A DNA stretch of 64,000 nt from an uncultured Acidiferrobacteraceae bacterium (lineage in GTDB: Bacteria; Pseudomonadota; Gammaproteobacteria; Acidiferrobacterales; SZUA-150), in NCBI GenBank assembly GCA_913009895.1, contig CAJVXY010000005.1, forward strand, positions 66,026-130,025, given 5' to 3'. The position numbers and the translations under genes were made by a program. Every line of letters begins with the position of its first letter. The first letter of the stretch is position 1. Below the pieces are notes generated by a model that worked only from the letters and a program-made list of their open reading frames with translations, did no database searches and was not told where the DNA came from. Positions 17,881 to 26,095 of this stretch are shown in pieces.

Positions 17881-18642
17881 AAGGACAATAATCCTGGTGT
17901 TTCATTTCAGACCCATTGGTTTCCTTTTTAAGTTCACTTAATTCTGCTAATAACTTATTGGAGCCAGGATTCCATTTTAGCCCTTCTACAAGGATGCTAA
18001 TTGCTTTATTTTGTTCATTCAGGATTGTATGTAAACGTGACATATCTAGATAAATTTCTTCCTCGGCAGGGCTATAACATGATTTATCGCCTCGGGAGCA
18101 TGTGTTTCTAACATGCATTTTTTTAAGTGCTTCCCAGTAATCTTTTAATGCTAAATTAATCGAGTCATTCTCTTCATAAATTTTGCCCTTAAAATAAGTC
18201 CATCAAACCCTGTCTTGTCCAGTTGAATTACAGCAGTTGCATATTTAATAGCCAATTCATAATTTTCTTTCTTATAATGAATTCTGGCTAGCGCATGTTT
18301 TATGTTTATATCATCAGGAAGATTCTTATTTGCGTCAGTATAATCTTTAAGTGCTTCCTGATTTCGTCCTAATCCCTCATAACATTGCCCACGAAGATAC
18401 AAGTATTTCTCTTTACCTGGGCATTGTAAACTCATTTTTTCCAGTTTCTGTAAAACAACTTCCGCAGAGTTAGGTCCCGCTTTATTATTGATACATTTAG
18501 CAACAGACAGCCTGGCTTTTTTTGAATCACATGAGATTTTTTCAACATCGGAAGATGATTCATTGGGACTGGCAAAAAGAATTGCGCCAGGGAAAAGAAT
18601 TACGACACTTGCAATTACAAGTTTAGTCTGCCAATTGTCCAC
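17879..18642 (-). pseudogene. secreted TPR-repeat protein with frameshift
   Basis: Signal peptide (ending LFA-SP) and tetratricopeptide-like helices: CPGKEKYLYLRGQCYEGLGRNQEALKDY, then HALARIHYKKENYELAIKYA. The frame then stops after KFMKRMTRLI. The adjacent frame carries on without a break: GKIYEENDSINLALKDYWEAL, then YLDMSRLHTILNEQNKAISILVEGLKWNPG. Loss of one G in the run at 18186-18188 (AGGGC instead of AGGGGC on the coding strand) would account for the shift. Intact length would be about 254 residues. The gene's end touches the addA debris. Confidence 0.7.
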
Positions 18643-18773
18643 GTTGTTGCCTCGCTATTAAATATAAAAATTTATTTTAATGGTAACAGAATAATAACAG
18701 GGGGAGTTCAGAGAACATTTTTTTCTAATAGTTAGAAACAATTATTCTCTGTCCCGGGTTTTTCACAGCGTCG

Positions 18774-19343
18774 TCAATCGAACTCGACGACGCCCGTCGT
18801 AAAGTGCAGGAATGCCGTGACGATCATGACATCGTTATTGTCTACCGCCTGACGTAGAATGTCTGACTGCTCGACTAATCGATTGGCGGAAAGCACCGCG
18901 TTCCGCCTTACAACGACATTGCTGTCATCCGAGCCTTCAACCGCCGGCTGGATGTACCCTGTCAAGCGATTCAGGTTCGGACCCAAATCGCCACCCTTGA
19001 TCGTTGCGGCGACCGCGCCACAGCTTTCATGTCCCATGACCACCACGAGCTTTGTCCCAAGCGTCGCTACGGCAAACTCTATGCTCGCGATACTCGATAC
19101 ATTTGCCACGTTACCAGCGACCCGCACTACAAACAGATCGCCAAGCCTGGTATCGAAAATAATCTCTGGTGGTGCCCTGCTGTCGGAACAACACAGCAGA
19201 ATGGCGAACGGCCACTGGCCCTTGAGTAATTCCTGATGACGTGATCCGACCAGGCCGGGACCTTTCGCAAGGGCATTTGAGAAGCGCTCGTTTCCCTCCT
19301 GGAGTCGCTCGAGAGCTGCTTGCGCTGATATGAGTTTTTCCAT
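18774..19343 (-). CDS. beta-class carbonic anhydrase
   Basis: Zinc enzyme interconverting CO2 and bicarbonate (189 residues). The family signature is complete: Cys52-x-Asp54-x-Arg56 in CCSDSR, and His105 with Cys108 in GHESCGAV. The RVAGNVAN segment and the SIEFAVATLG helix also fit. There is no signal peptide, so it is cytosolic. Its codons are more GC-rich than those of the neighbouring AT-rich genes, which suggests a different history. AAGGTG precedes the ATG. A CTCTGTCCCGGG copy of the regional repeat lies just past the stop. Confidence 0.9.
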   Translation of the reverse strand: MEKLISAQAALERLQEGNERFSNALAKGPGLVGSRHQELLKGQWPFAILLCCSDSRAPPEIIFDTRLGDLFVVRVAGNVANVSSIASIEFAVATLGTKLVVVMGHESCGAVAATIKGGDLGPNLNRLTGYIQPAVEGSDDSNVVVRRNAVLSANRLVEQSDILRQAVDNNDVMIVTAFLHFTTGVVEFD

Positions 19344-19466
19344 GACACCTTAAATGATTGATTGATCGTCAGCAATTTACCAGCCGCCATTGACACTTAT
19401 ATATAGTATCTGATGATCTCAACTTACCTGTTAACGCATTTCATAATAAATCATTCTCGATAGGAA

Positions 19467-19688
19467 TCAAGGGATCAGAACATTCCCCGATAATCGCTCG
19501 ACGGCATACTCCTTAGTTATGAGCGATGACCGGGCGGCCGATTCTTCTTTGGCAACTTGCTCCGGCGTCTTGTGGGCAATGCCCTTGTGGCAGCTGATAC
19601 AGGTCTTGCCTTCTTCGGGTCCGCGCTGATGGGCGCGTGCGGCGCGTTCAGCCTGCTTTGACAATATGAAATGTTCTGCACTATGGCA
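19467..19688 (-). pseudogene. NapC/NirT-type cytochrome c, C-terminal fragment
   Basis: C-terminal piece of a membrane-anchored multihaem cytochrome of the NapC/NirT/CymA family: CHSAEHFILSKQAERAARAH, then GKTCISCHKGIAHKTPEQ with the last haem motif CxxCH. No N-terminal anchor or other haem sites are present. The upstream sequence belongs to a different gene fragment in another frame, so this cannot be an intact gene. Confidence 0.75.
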
Positions 19689-19819
19689 ACGTTTCCATTA
19701 TCAGTTCTTCCATATATCTTTACAGAATTTGTAACACCTTCGTCAGTTATAATCATTTCTTTTATCCCAGTGTTGGTTCCTCCACCTCCACTGTTACTAT
19801 TACCGCAGGCGCTAAGTAT
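19689..19819 (-). pseudogene. lipoprotein N-terminal fragment
   Basis: Codons for ILSACGNSNSGGGG followed by TGIKEMIITDEGVTNSVKIYG form a lipobox, a Ser/Gly linker and the start of a beta domain. The signal peptide upstream is replaced by a CCCTGACCCT copy of the regional repeat, and the downstream end runs into the NapC/NirT fragment in a different frame. Only a middle slice of the original gene survives. Confidence 0.6.
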
Positions 19820-19868
19820 CCCCTGACCCTAAATATTTTTCTCTGACCTGGGTTTTTCGGGTTTTTTT

Positions 19869-20498
19869 TCAATTGATCTGTGTGTGTTTATTGACTGTTT
19901 CATATAATTCTTCACTATTTATTATACCGTCAAAATTAAGCTCTGCTCTTGCTTTAGCTTGCCCGATTTGCATACTTGCTGTGCCAGGTGTAAAAATTTG
20001 GACGTTCCATATCCCAAGCATGCGCTCTATGATATTTTGAGACCTTTGAATGTCGGTTATTTTTTTATATGGTACTGTTCTTTCAATTCTTTTTAAAATT
20101 CCACCGAAAAAAATAAACCTTCGATTAGTAATAATATAGCGATAAGTCTTCCTAAGAAAAATTAAATATATTTGTATGATTACAACAGCAAGCCCTACAA
20201 AAGCAAGCGACCAAACCCAGTAATCAGTCATAATGGTGAAAGGGTAATCGATTATATTTTTGGATTTATCTTCTGTGTTTTCTTTTTTTGTGATGTTTTG
20301 ATTTATTTCGGTTTTATTTTTTTCTTCTAATTCGTCTCCCGAAACCAAATTAATAGTGTTAATAAAAAATAATACCGTAAAAACAAAAAACGTTGTCGCG
20401 ACTGAATAAGTTATTGTTTTTGTAAGAAACCAAATAATTAATATTTATTTATCTGGCTGTATGTCAAGTTCTAGTGTTTCTCCGGTATCCAATTTCAT
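19869..20498 (-). pseudogene. bacterial PH-domain (bPH2/YdbS-like) membrane protein with an in-frame TAA
   Basis: The C-terminal 159 residues contain a membrane helix and a bPH2 domain (KTYRYIITNRRFIFFGGILKR, VPYKKITDIQ, LGIWNVQIFTPGTA). The usual start at 20348 (TTG) omits upstream in-frame codons for a hydrophobic segment (TFFVFTVLFFINT). A strong start, AGGAGATATT then ATG at 20498, opens the same frame with KLDTGETLELDIQPDK, typical of a PH-protein N-terminus, but TAA at 20445-20447 (codon 18) interrupts it. One substitution (for example AAA to TAA) would explain this. Translation might also restart at 20348, leaving a shortened protein. Confidence 0.65.
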
Positions 20499-20770
20499 AA
20501 TATCTCCTAATATTCCCTAACATTCATTGTTGCATAGAATTTTGACTCGGGCCCTAAATGATTCGCCTTGGGGTTTTTGCATTTCAATCGACTCTGTCTT
20601 TTATCCGACTTTGACTGACAGACTATCATTGCGATTTTATCCTAACATACGTTGTTTCAGTTTTTCATAAGGTGTCTTGACCATGTGCGCTGAATGCGAT
20701 CTCAGGAAGTTGTAGCAGTCTTCCCACTGACCCGGGTTTTACGGGTTTTCAGCAATGCGAATGGTTTGAT

Positions 20771-21013
20771 TTACTTGTTAGCGCTTTTTTGATGCTCCAC
20801 ATATTCATCAAGTAACTGCCGAATTATTTTTTGATACTGCATGTGATGTTTTTTTGCAGCATCTTTAAAATAAGCAACACTTTCTGAACTTAATGAAATA
20901 GTGACTTTAGTATTTTGCTTTTTAAGTGCCAGCTCCTCTGGTGATGGCAGAAAGTCAGAGACTAGCTTGATTTCACCAATAGGTTCTTCGCTATATTGAA
21001 TTTGCTTGTTCAT
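20771..21013 (-). CDS. brnA: BrnA-like antitoxin
   Basis: Ribbon-helix-helix antitoxin of 80 residues. The ATG at 21013 is chosen over the longer frame because it overlaps the toxin end by 23 bases, as usual in brnTA, and starts the conserved part. The C-terminal VTISLSSESVAYFKDAAKK, then YQKIIRQLLDEYV, is the CopG/Arc-type fold that dimerises and binds the operator. It should neutralise the toxin encoded just upstream and repress the pair. Confidence 0.85.
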   Translation of the reverse strand: MNKQIQYSEEPIGEIKLVSDFLPSPEELALKKQNTKVTISLSSESVAYFKDAAKKHHMQYQKIIRQLLDEYVEHQKSANK

Positions 21014-21281
21014 AGATTTTTTTACCTTTACGCCAATAACCTGCACCGATAATTCGAATACAACCAGATCGAAATGTGAACCGAACAGTAAGAATTCCAT
21101 TTCTATCTTTATTGAGGCCAAAACAATAATAGCGCTGTTCTGCTTGGCTATGACTCATGTCCTCAGCAATAACACGATTAGCATCTAAAAATGCGTACTG
21201 CGCTTCATAGAATGTAACACTATGTTTTTCCTGGTTTTCTCTATTTTTGGCTTCATCCCACTCAAAATTCCGCTCCTTCAT
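20991..21281 (-). CDS. brnT: BrnT-like toxin (DUF497)
   Basis: Small ribonuclease-type toxin of 96 residues. Family landmarks are FEWDEAKNRENQEKHSVTF near the start, AEQRYYCFGLNK in the middle and a conserved VRFTFRSGCIRIIGAGYWRKGKKIYE end, where the Arg and Tyr/Trp residues correspond to the active-site region of DUF497 toxins. The length fits the family. It is the first gene of the pair, with a perfect palindrome 19 bases ahead of its start. Confidence 0.9.
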   Translation of the reverse strand: MKERNFEWDEAKNRENQEKHSVTFYEAQYAFLDANRVIAEDMSHSQAEQRYYCFGLNKDRNGILTVRFTFRSGCIRIIGAGYWRKGKKIYEQANSI

Positions 21282-21299
21282 GGGATAATTATAGACTAG

Positions 21300-21319
21300 G
21301 TATGGCTAAATAGCCATAC
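21300..21319. promoter_or_regulatory. palindromic operator before brnT
   Basis: GTATGGCTA-AA-TAGCCATAC, a perfect 9-bp inverted repeat with a 2-bp centre, ends 19 bases upstream of the brnT ATG. The position is as expected for the site bound by the BrnA dimer in autoregulation. The palindrome is seen; the binding is inferred. Confidence 0.65.
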
Positions 21320-21414
21320 GATTTTTCAACTTACTCTGACCCGGGTTTTAATTGAATTGTAATGTTAGTCTGTCTGACCAAGTCGGTTCAAAGACACTTG
21401 ACCCCATTTATTTT

Positions 21415-22335
21415 TTAAGCGGCGTATTTTTTTCGTCTGCTTGAGTTATTTGTTAGATTTCTTTTTACAACTGCAATAAGTAATAATATTGCTAGTACAT
21501 ATAAGCTAATACCGCCACCGCCACCGCCACTTGAATAATTTTTGCTACGGACAATTTTAACCTGCTCTGGGTTTCTTTTTATTTTCTCCTTGAAATAATC
21601 AAGTTGTGTTTTTAAATTTTCCGTCATTTTATCAGCTGCAAGGTCAAAGCCATGAATACTATCAGCCCTAAGTTCCTCACTAAGATTAACAGGCGTGGCG
21701 TTACCTTTTACTACACTTGTTCCTGGAGCTCGAAAAAGCATTTTTTTACTTTTGATATCATATACGACAGTATCTAACATTGTATTTGTATCATTTTTCT
21801 CACCTGCTACAACATAAGCACCTACAATCGTCCAGTATGTTAATGATAAAAACCCTTCATCTGTAAACTGTACTTGATCATATGAAACTAATGCAATCAC
21901 ATCAATTCCGTACATTGTTTTAATTTGTTCTAGATTTGAAAATCCACCATTAGCTGTTAAGTAGTCAGAAGGAATAACTTCAATATCACTCACGAACTTA
22001 AGTTCTCTAAAGTTGCTTGCTACCCTATCAAGAAGTTTTGATTTATTTGCTGATGTAAGTGTGGCGCCTGTAAATGCAATACTGTTTCCTGTAATGTTTT
22101 TCCATATGTTTCGACCTCGACTTGATTTTTCTTGTTCTGGAACAAAAGCGATACCAATTTTAAGCGGCAGTTTTAGTGTGGGTACTGACGGTTGAATTAT
22201 CACTTCTGACCCATTTGGATATAAATAATCAACAACACTACTTCTTGCTCTTGTTTGTTGGCCTGCACAGCCTGATATTGAAACAATAAATATCAGCACG
22301 AGGAAAAGCGACAGTGTTTTATTATTTATATTCAT
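21415..22335 (-). CDS. rhombotarget-type lipoprotein with GlyGly-CTERM tail
   Basis: Lipoprotein of 306 residues with lipobox ISGC (Cys23). The body (LPLKIGIAFVPEQEKSSRG, DYLTANGGFSNLEQIKTMYGID, YWTIVGAYVVAGEKNDTNTMLD) matches what I know of the rhombotarget lipoprotein family. The C-terminus has six glycines, a hydrophobic helix (ISLYVLAILLLIAVV) and a basic end (KRN...SRRKK): a GlyGly-CTERM sorting signal cleaved by rhombosortase. It would thus carry an N-terminal lipid and a cleavable C-terminal anchor. No rhombosortase gene is in the window. A repeat copy (GACCCGGGTTTT) lies past the stop. Confidence 0.75.
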   Translation of the reverse strand: MNINNKTLSLFLVLIFIVSISGCAGQQTRARSSVVDYLYPNGSEVIIQPSVPTLKLPLKIGIAFVPEQEKSSRGRNIWKNITGNSIAFTGATLTSANKSKLLDRVASNFRELKFVSDIEVIPSDYLTANGGFSNLEQIKTMYGIDVIALVSYDQVQFTDEGFLSLTYWTIVGAYVVAGEKNDTNTMLDTVVYDIKSKKMLFRAPGTSVVKGNATPVNLSEELRADSIHGFDLAADKMTENLKTQLDYFKEKIKRNPEQVKIVRSKNYSSGGGGGGISLYVLAILLLIAVVKRNLTNNSSRRKKYAA

Positions 22336-22375
22336 ATTACTATCCTTAAAGTTGTTTTATTAAATCATATTAATC

Positions 22376-22626
22376 TAACTACAATTCGAGAACCTATAAT
22401 ACCCGTTTGTAACGAACATTTTAGGCCCTATTAAAAACTAACTTGATACTAATTAACGATTTAGCTAATTTTATCGGACTTTTTATATTAAATTTCTGTA
22501 CCTCAATGCGCAGTATAGCCCCATTACCTGCATGTTCTCTACGATTCATAGCCCCACCCCGCCACCCTTTCAATAACGGGAAATACAGACCTAATTTGAT
22601 CTGACGACTATCTATTTTACCCATAA
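22376..22626 (-). pseudogene. dispersed fragment of the addA-like gene 3' end (copy 2)
   Basis: Codons for GKIDSRQIKLGLYFPLLKGW are preserved here (about 22555-22626), matching the last residues of the intact gene (GKIDNRQIKLGLYFPLLKGW). The downstream flank is also recognisable: ACTACAATTCG...AATACCCGTT at 22379-22410 against ACTATAATTCG...AATACCCGTT at 27517-27548. The sequence between is diverged. It cannot encode a functional protein. Confidence 0.75.
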
Positions 22627-22635
22627 AATTTTCAG

Positions 22636-22812
22636 TTATCTCTGACCCCATTGGTTTTGATTATCTGGATGATCGTGAAATTTCACATCAACACTGTTAT
22701 TTCGATTGTAGGCTTTCTGAGAATCTTTTCTGTAACAATTGTCACCATTTGGAGCGCTAAATCCAGAATGCCCTCGATACCATGCATTAAATGCACCGAA
22801 CAACGATGATTT
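22636..22812 (-). pseudogene. unidentified coding fragment ending in the regional repeat
   Basis: Open stretch encoding SLFGAFNAWYRGHSGFSAPN, then NCYRKDSQKAYNRNNSVDVKF and a stop supplied by the repeat (NQWGQR-stop, from AACCAATGGGGTCAGAGATAA read in segments). It has protein-like composition but no start codon in context and no recognised family. It is probably the 3' end of a lost gene. Confidence 0.4.
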
Positions 22813-22893
22813 TCAATGATTGTCTTTAACATTTTAGACTCTGGTCCCATTAATTCTCTTGCATTTCAATCGAGTCAGGCCCTTTTGACTCCC

Positions 22894-23490
22894 CTACTCC
22901 CGGTATTTATTTTTCTGTTTCTCAAGTAAAGCAATCAACCGATCCAGGTCCGTCGCGCCTTCCGCTTTTAGCGCATCATCATTCCTCATCAGCAGAAAGG
23001 CGTATGCCTTTTTGCTGCCGTCCTGGCTTGTATATTCAATGCGGACAGAGTTAGGTAATTGCTGTCCCCTTTTTACATCGGTTACCTGAGAAAATTCTAT
23101 TATGGTCTCACTCTCGGGTCCTCCAGAAGCATTGGCCAGAATATAATCATCGTAAACTGTAAAAATATTTCCCCCGCCACCACTCTCGTAATGCGCCAAA
23201 GCCCCCTTAGGTCGTTTATAGGTATTGCCAAGAAAGCTGGTGTTGGCCTTGTCCAGCCCCAGGCGTGCGGCACGTGCCTTGCTACATTTTTCTGCTTGTA
23301 TCAGCTCATCTTCTGTAGCGTCGGGGTGCTCATACATATAACGGTCAATGGGCACACAATTATTATCTGCTGGCTGGCGAAAACTGCTGTCAGTGAGGAT
23401 GGGCTTTTCAGTATTATTCTCGTTTTTGAGAAAAAACTTAAGGGCAAGCAAGAGGCCTAGAATAACAAGAATTGGAATCAACTTACCCAT
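22894..23490 (-). CDS. membrane-anchored protein, unknown
   Basis: Protein of 198 residues: an uncleaved N-terminal membrane helix (LIPILVILGLLLALKFFL) and a soluble domain. The domain has a CVPIDRYMYEHPDATEDELIQAEKC helix segment with two Cys and a beta-rich C-terminal half (FTVYDDYILANASGG ... VRIEYTSQDGSKKAYAFLLM) that could be PH-like. No family is assigned. Copies of the regional repeat lie both before (22830-22890) and after the gene on the chromosome. Confidence 0.65.
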   Translation of the reverse strand: MGKLIPILVILGLLLALKFFLKNENNTEKPILTDSSFRQPADNNCVPIDRYMYEHPDATEDELIQAEKCSKARAARLGLDKANTSFLGNTYKRPKGALAHYESGGGGNIFTVYDDYILANASGGPESETIIEFSQVTDVKRGQQLPNSVRIEYTSQDGSKKAYAFLLMRNDDALKAEGATDLDRLIALLEKQKNKYRE

Positions 23491-23597
23491 GGCGGTATTC
23501 CTTATCCGTTGGTTTGTTTGACTATATTGGACAATATATATACTGGTTCAGGGTAGATGTTAGTTTCAATCGACTCTGATCCCATTGATTTGCCATT

Positions 23598-24182
23598 TTA
23601 AATACCACTTTCTTTGCGTAAGATTTGCTTATCCTCGTCTGGTTTTTCATCCCATGCCATCATGTACTCTTCTTTTTTTTCCATAATACTTGATCGATTT
23701 TCTTTCGCCCATACTCGCCCCTCTTCGTTGGCCGTAACCTGGCGAGTCGTGTTAATCCATTTATCCAACTGCGTCTGGGTAAACTGCCCATTACTCGGTA
23801 CCAAACTAAATCGTGCCTTCCAGAAACCTATTCGTGCTAACACCTGCGCATAGTAGGTTTTACCCTCGCTCAAGTCTGCGCTCATGAAATCAGCACTTTC
23901 ACCAACAACCATAAACATATGCCTTCCCGGTGTCGCCTGATAGGCAACATGTGTTTTGGCCGAGACCGTCCCAATATACTCATTGCCATCGTAAATGGTA
24001 GATTGAATCGCACCACCATAAGTATTAGGACGAACAAAGTAGACAAGCGCCTTGCCAGGAGCCGGTTTTGAGGAACGTTGTTCTTGCCTAACTGTATTCA
24101 TGTGGGAGCTTGGAGTCGCACAACCGCCAAGAGTCACTAAGCCAACCAGTAATATAATTGCTTTTCCTACATTTTTTCTCAA
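23598..24182 (-). CDS. DUF2846-like lipoprotein
   Basis: Lipoprotein of about 194 residues. The TTG at 24182 is preferred because AGGGAG lies nine bases upstream and the protein then starts with a normal lipoprotein signal (RKNVGKAIILL...LGGC); an ATG at 24218 would extend it by 12 residues. The mature part has the DUF2846 pattern GKALVYFVRPNTYGG, then YDGNEYIGTVSAKTHVAYQATPGRHMFMV and YYAQVLARIGFWK. The C-terminal 60 residues are highly charged. The repeat CGACTCTGATCCCATTG lies directly past the stop. Confidence 0.75.
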   Translation of the reverse strand: MRKNVGKAIILLVGLVTLGGCATPSSHMNTVRQEQRSSKPAPGKALVYFVRPNTYGGAIQSTIYDGNEYIGTVSAKTHVAYQATPGRHMFMVVGESADFMSADLSEGKTYYAQVLARIGFWKARFSLVPSNGQFTQTQLDKWINTTRQVTANEEGRVWAKENRSSIMEKKEEYMMAWDEKPDEDKQILRKESGI

Positions 24183-24249
24183 TGGAATGTCTCCCTGTTT
24201 GTTGTTGTTTAGCGGCATAATAAAATACTTCGTTGATAATATTAGGGCC

Positions 24250-24345
24250 AGTGGCAGTTCAATCGACTCTGAACCCATTGGTTTGGTTGTTCATGTTGCA
24301 CGGCTTTTCAATTTACTCTGACCCCTTTGATTTGCTCTGGCCCCT
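24250..24345 (+). repeat. CTCTGACCC-type dispersed repeat, long copy
   Basis: Two units in tandem: TCAATCGACTCTGAACCCAT and, after GGTTGTTCATGTTGCACGG, TCAATTTACTCTGACCCC. The same arrangement recurs at 25985-26095. Single units occur past most gene 3' ends between 18.7 and 26.1 kb, always in the same orientation. On the coding strand each reads GGGGTCAGAG. Confidence 0.75.
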
Positions 24346-24379
24346 TTTTATTTAGGCTATTGGATGAAGTGTTATTAGA

Positions 24380-25186
24380 TCAGTCCTGGCGGAAAACATT
24401 GACTGAATAACCATTTCTCAGAGTACGAAAGAATAGGAATAGGATAAGTTTCGGCAACCGAATCAGTCTGTACTCCACTGCTTTACCAATTACCGAGAGT
24501 CGTTTTACCAGGCGATAGTTTGATATAGAAAATATATCGTGTGGTCTTTTTGCTGTAAAACGAAATTCAGCACCAAATTCCCCTAATACCTGGTGCAGGG
24601 CGGAACTGTATGTTTCAAAAAACCCTTTTGTCATGAGGTCGCATACCAGATCATGTTTCGGGAAAACGCGGCTAAGTGTTGCCAGAGTTGTCTTGATAGT
24701 CTCCCTGTGCAGGTACATAAACACACCTTCGATAATAACCAGCACAGCTTCATTTGTAGAAAATCTTCGTAGTTTTTCTTCCAGACTTTCTTTGTCATAA
24801 TCAATTGGGATACGTTTCAGGGGGTTGATACATTCTTCTAATGGTAGTTTTTCATTTTTATATTGAATGATCTGCGGTTCGTCCAGCTCAATCCAGTTTC
24901 CTCCTTTCAAACGATAGGCGCGACTATCAAAGCCGGCACCAATAAGGAAAATAGAAAGATCAGGATTCTCAACTAACGCTTCTCTGATAATGTCATCAAT
25001 AATACGGTGGCGGACAACATTACTTGCATTGGCTCTTTTTTCTGACCGGAATAAACTAAAAAGCGTTTCTCCCTTCTTCCCCATTAACTGCCTGGCATAG
25101 GTGTCATTACATACAGGATTGGCCGCTTGGCTGTCTTGCATGCGTACACCACAACAATAGAAAGCTGTGTTAGATATAGGTTTCAT
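24380..25186 (-). CDS. leucine carboxyl methyltransferase-type SAM methyltransferase
   Basis: Class I methyltransferase of 268 residues in the LCM/PPM1 family (PF04072, TIGR00027-like). The SAM site GAGFDSRAYRL is the family signature, followed by WIELDEPQIIQYK (acidic residue binding the ribose), PIDYDKESLEEKL and VLVIIEGVFMYLHRETI. Actinobacterial and proteobacterial members methylate unknown small carboxylates or polyketide-like compounds. A second, unrelated methyltransferase gene precedes it 130 bp upstream. Confidence 0.88.
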   Translation of the reverse strand: MKPISNTAFYCCGVRMQDSQAANPVCNDTYARQLMGKKGETLFSLFRSEKRANASNVVRHRIIDDIIREALVENPDLSIFLIGAGFDSRAYRLKGGNWIELDEPQIIQYKNEKLPLEECINPLKRIPIDYDKESLEEKLRRFSTNEAVLVIIEGVFMYLHRETIKTTLATLSRVFPKHDLVCDLMTKGFFETYSSALHQVLGEFGAEFRFTAKRPHDIFSISNYRLVKRLSVIGKAVEYRLIRLPKLILFLFFRTLRNGYSVNVFRQD

Positions 25187-25319
25187 AGAACGACGCTAAT
25201 AGGTATTTTCATAAAGTTTTTTCTCTGACCTTAAATATACTAAATATCATATATAAACATAAATATTTACAAACGATTATCTAAACAGCCTTTGATCATG
25301 GCCTCATGGACTATGCTTC

Positions 25320-25937
25320 TTACAGGCATCTACTGACGATAGCCAGCCAGGGTTGTTTGTGGACAGGCTGACCCGTTGGCCGATAATAATGATGAAGCAC
25401 TTCAAATCCCGCGGCTTCCAGGAAGGATTGATTGGTATCCAGCTCCATATAATGGCCGTATCGTTGCCCCTGCCATCCCTCGTTATTACCTCGAGGGTTG
25501 GACGAAAATAAAATACCGCCCGGTCGCAGCGCTTCATGCAATGCTTTGAGGACACCCGCTAATTCCTGGCTGGGCACATGGAAGAGCGAAGCATTTGCAA
25601 AAATACCGTCGAATGCCCGTGATGGTAATGCCAGGTTAAGAAAGTTCTGCTGCAGAGTCGGGCACTGGGTATATTGCCGAACCATTTTACAGAAGACCTC
25701 ACTGCCATCCAGGCCAACAGGCCGGTGTCCTAATGACTTAAATGATTTAACATCTCGACCCGGACCGCATCCAAAGTCCAGGATATCCAGCATCATACCC
25801 TCAGGAAACGGCGCTAAAAATTCTTCAATATTTTGACTGACGTCGTGGTCTTTCGTGCCATCCCAAAAAGATTCGGCATTGTCATTGTAATGACCAAGGG
25901 TGGTCGTTTCGATTGTATGTAGTTCTTTGGGCGTCAT
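25320..25937 (-). CDS. class I SAM-dependent methyltransferase
   Basis: Protein of 205 residues with motif I LDILDFGCGPGRD (near residue 50), an acidic residue at the end of strand 2 (VGLDGSEVF), motif post I and AFDGIFANASLFHVP, as in Methyltransf_11/25 enzymes. Substrate is unknown; the closest general types modify small molecules such as quinone precursors or metabolites. It has no operon partner with informative function. Confidence 0.85.
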   Translation of the reverse strand: MTPKELHTIETTTLGHYNDNAESFWDGTKDHDVSQNIEEFLAPFPEGMMLDILDFGCGPGRDVKSFKSLGHRPVGLDGSEVFCKMVRQYTQCPTLQQNFLNLALPSRAFDGIFANASLFHVPSQELAGVLKALHEALRPGGILFSSNPRGNNEGWQGQRYGHYMELDTNQSFLEAAGFEVLHHYYRPTGQPVHKQPWLAIVSRCL

Positions 25938-25984
25938 ACTAACTTATCATTAATTTAATATGAGGCAATATTTAAAAACTGGTA

Positions 25985-26095
25985 TCCGACCCGGGTTTTT
26001 CAATCGACTCTGACTCCTTTGAACTCGTAAATGGGATGGAGAGATTGCAATGGTTGTTCATATCGTATGGATTTTCAATTCATTCTGACCCCTTT
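25985..26095 (+). repeat. CTCTGACCC-type dispersed repeat, long copy overlapping a gene end
   Basis: Contains GACCCGGGTTTTTCAATCG, a CTCTGACTCCTTTG unit and, after GGTTGTTCATATCGTATGG, a second unit TTCTGACCCCTTTGG. It is homologous over about 60 bp to 24285-24345. The gene at 26058-26918 takes its last codons from it. Confidence 0.75.

Noticed and set aside
22421-22651. 76-codon minus-strand frame
   Set aside because: Only its first part is related to the addA-like C-terminus; the frame is a remnant plus repeat, not a gene.
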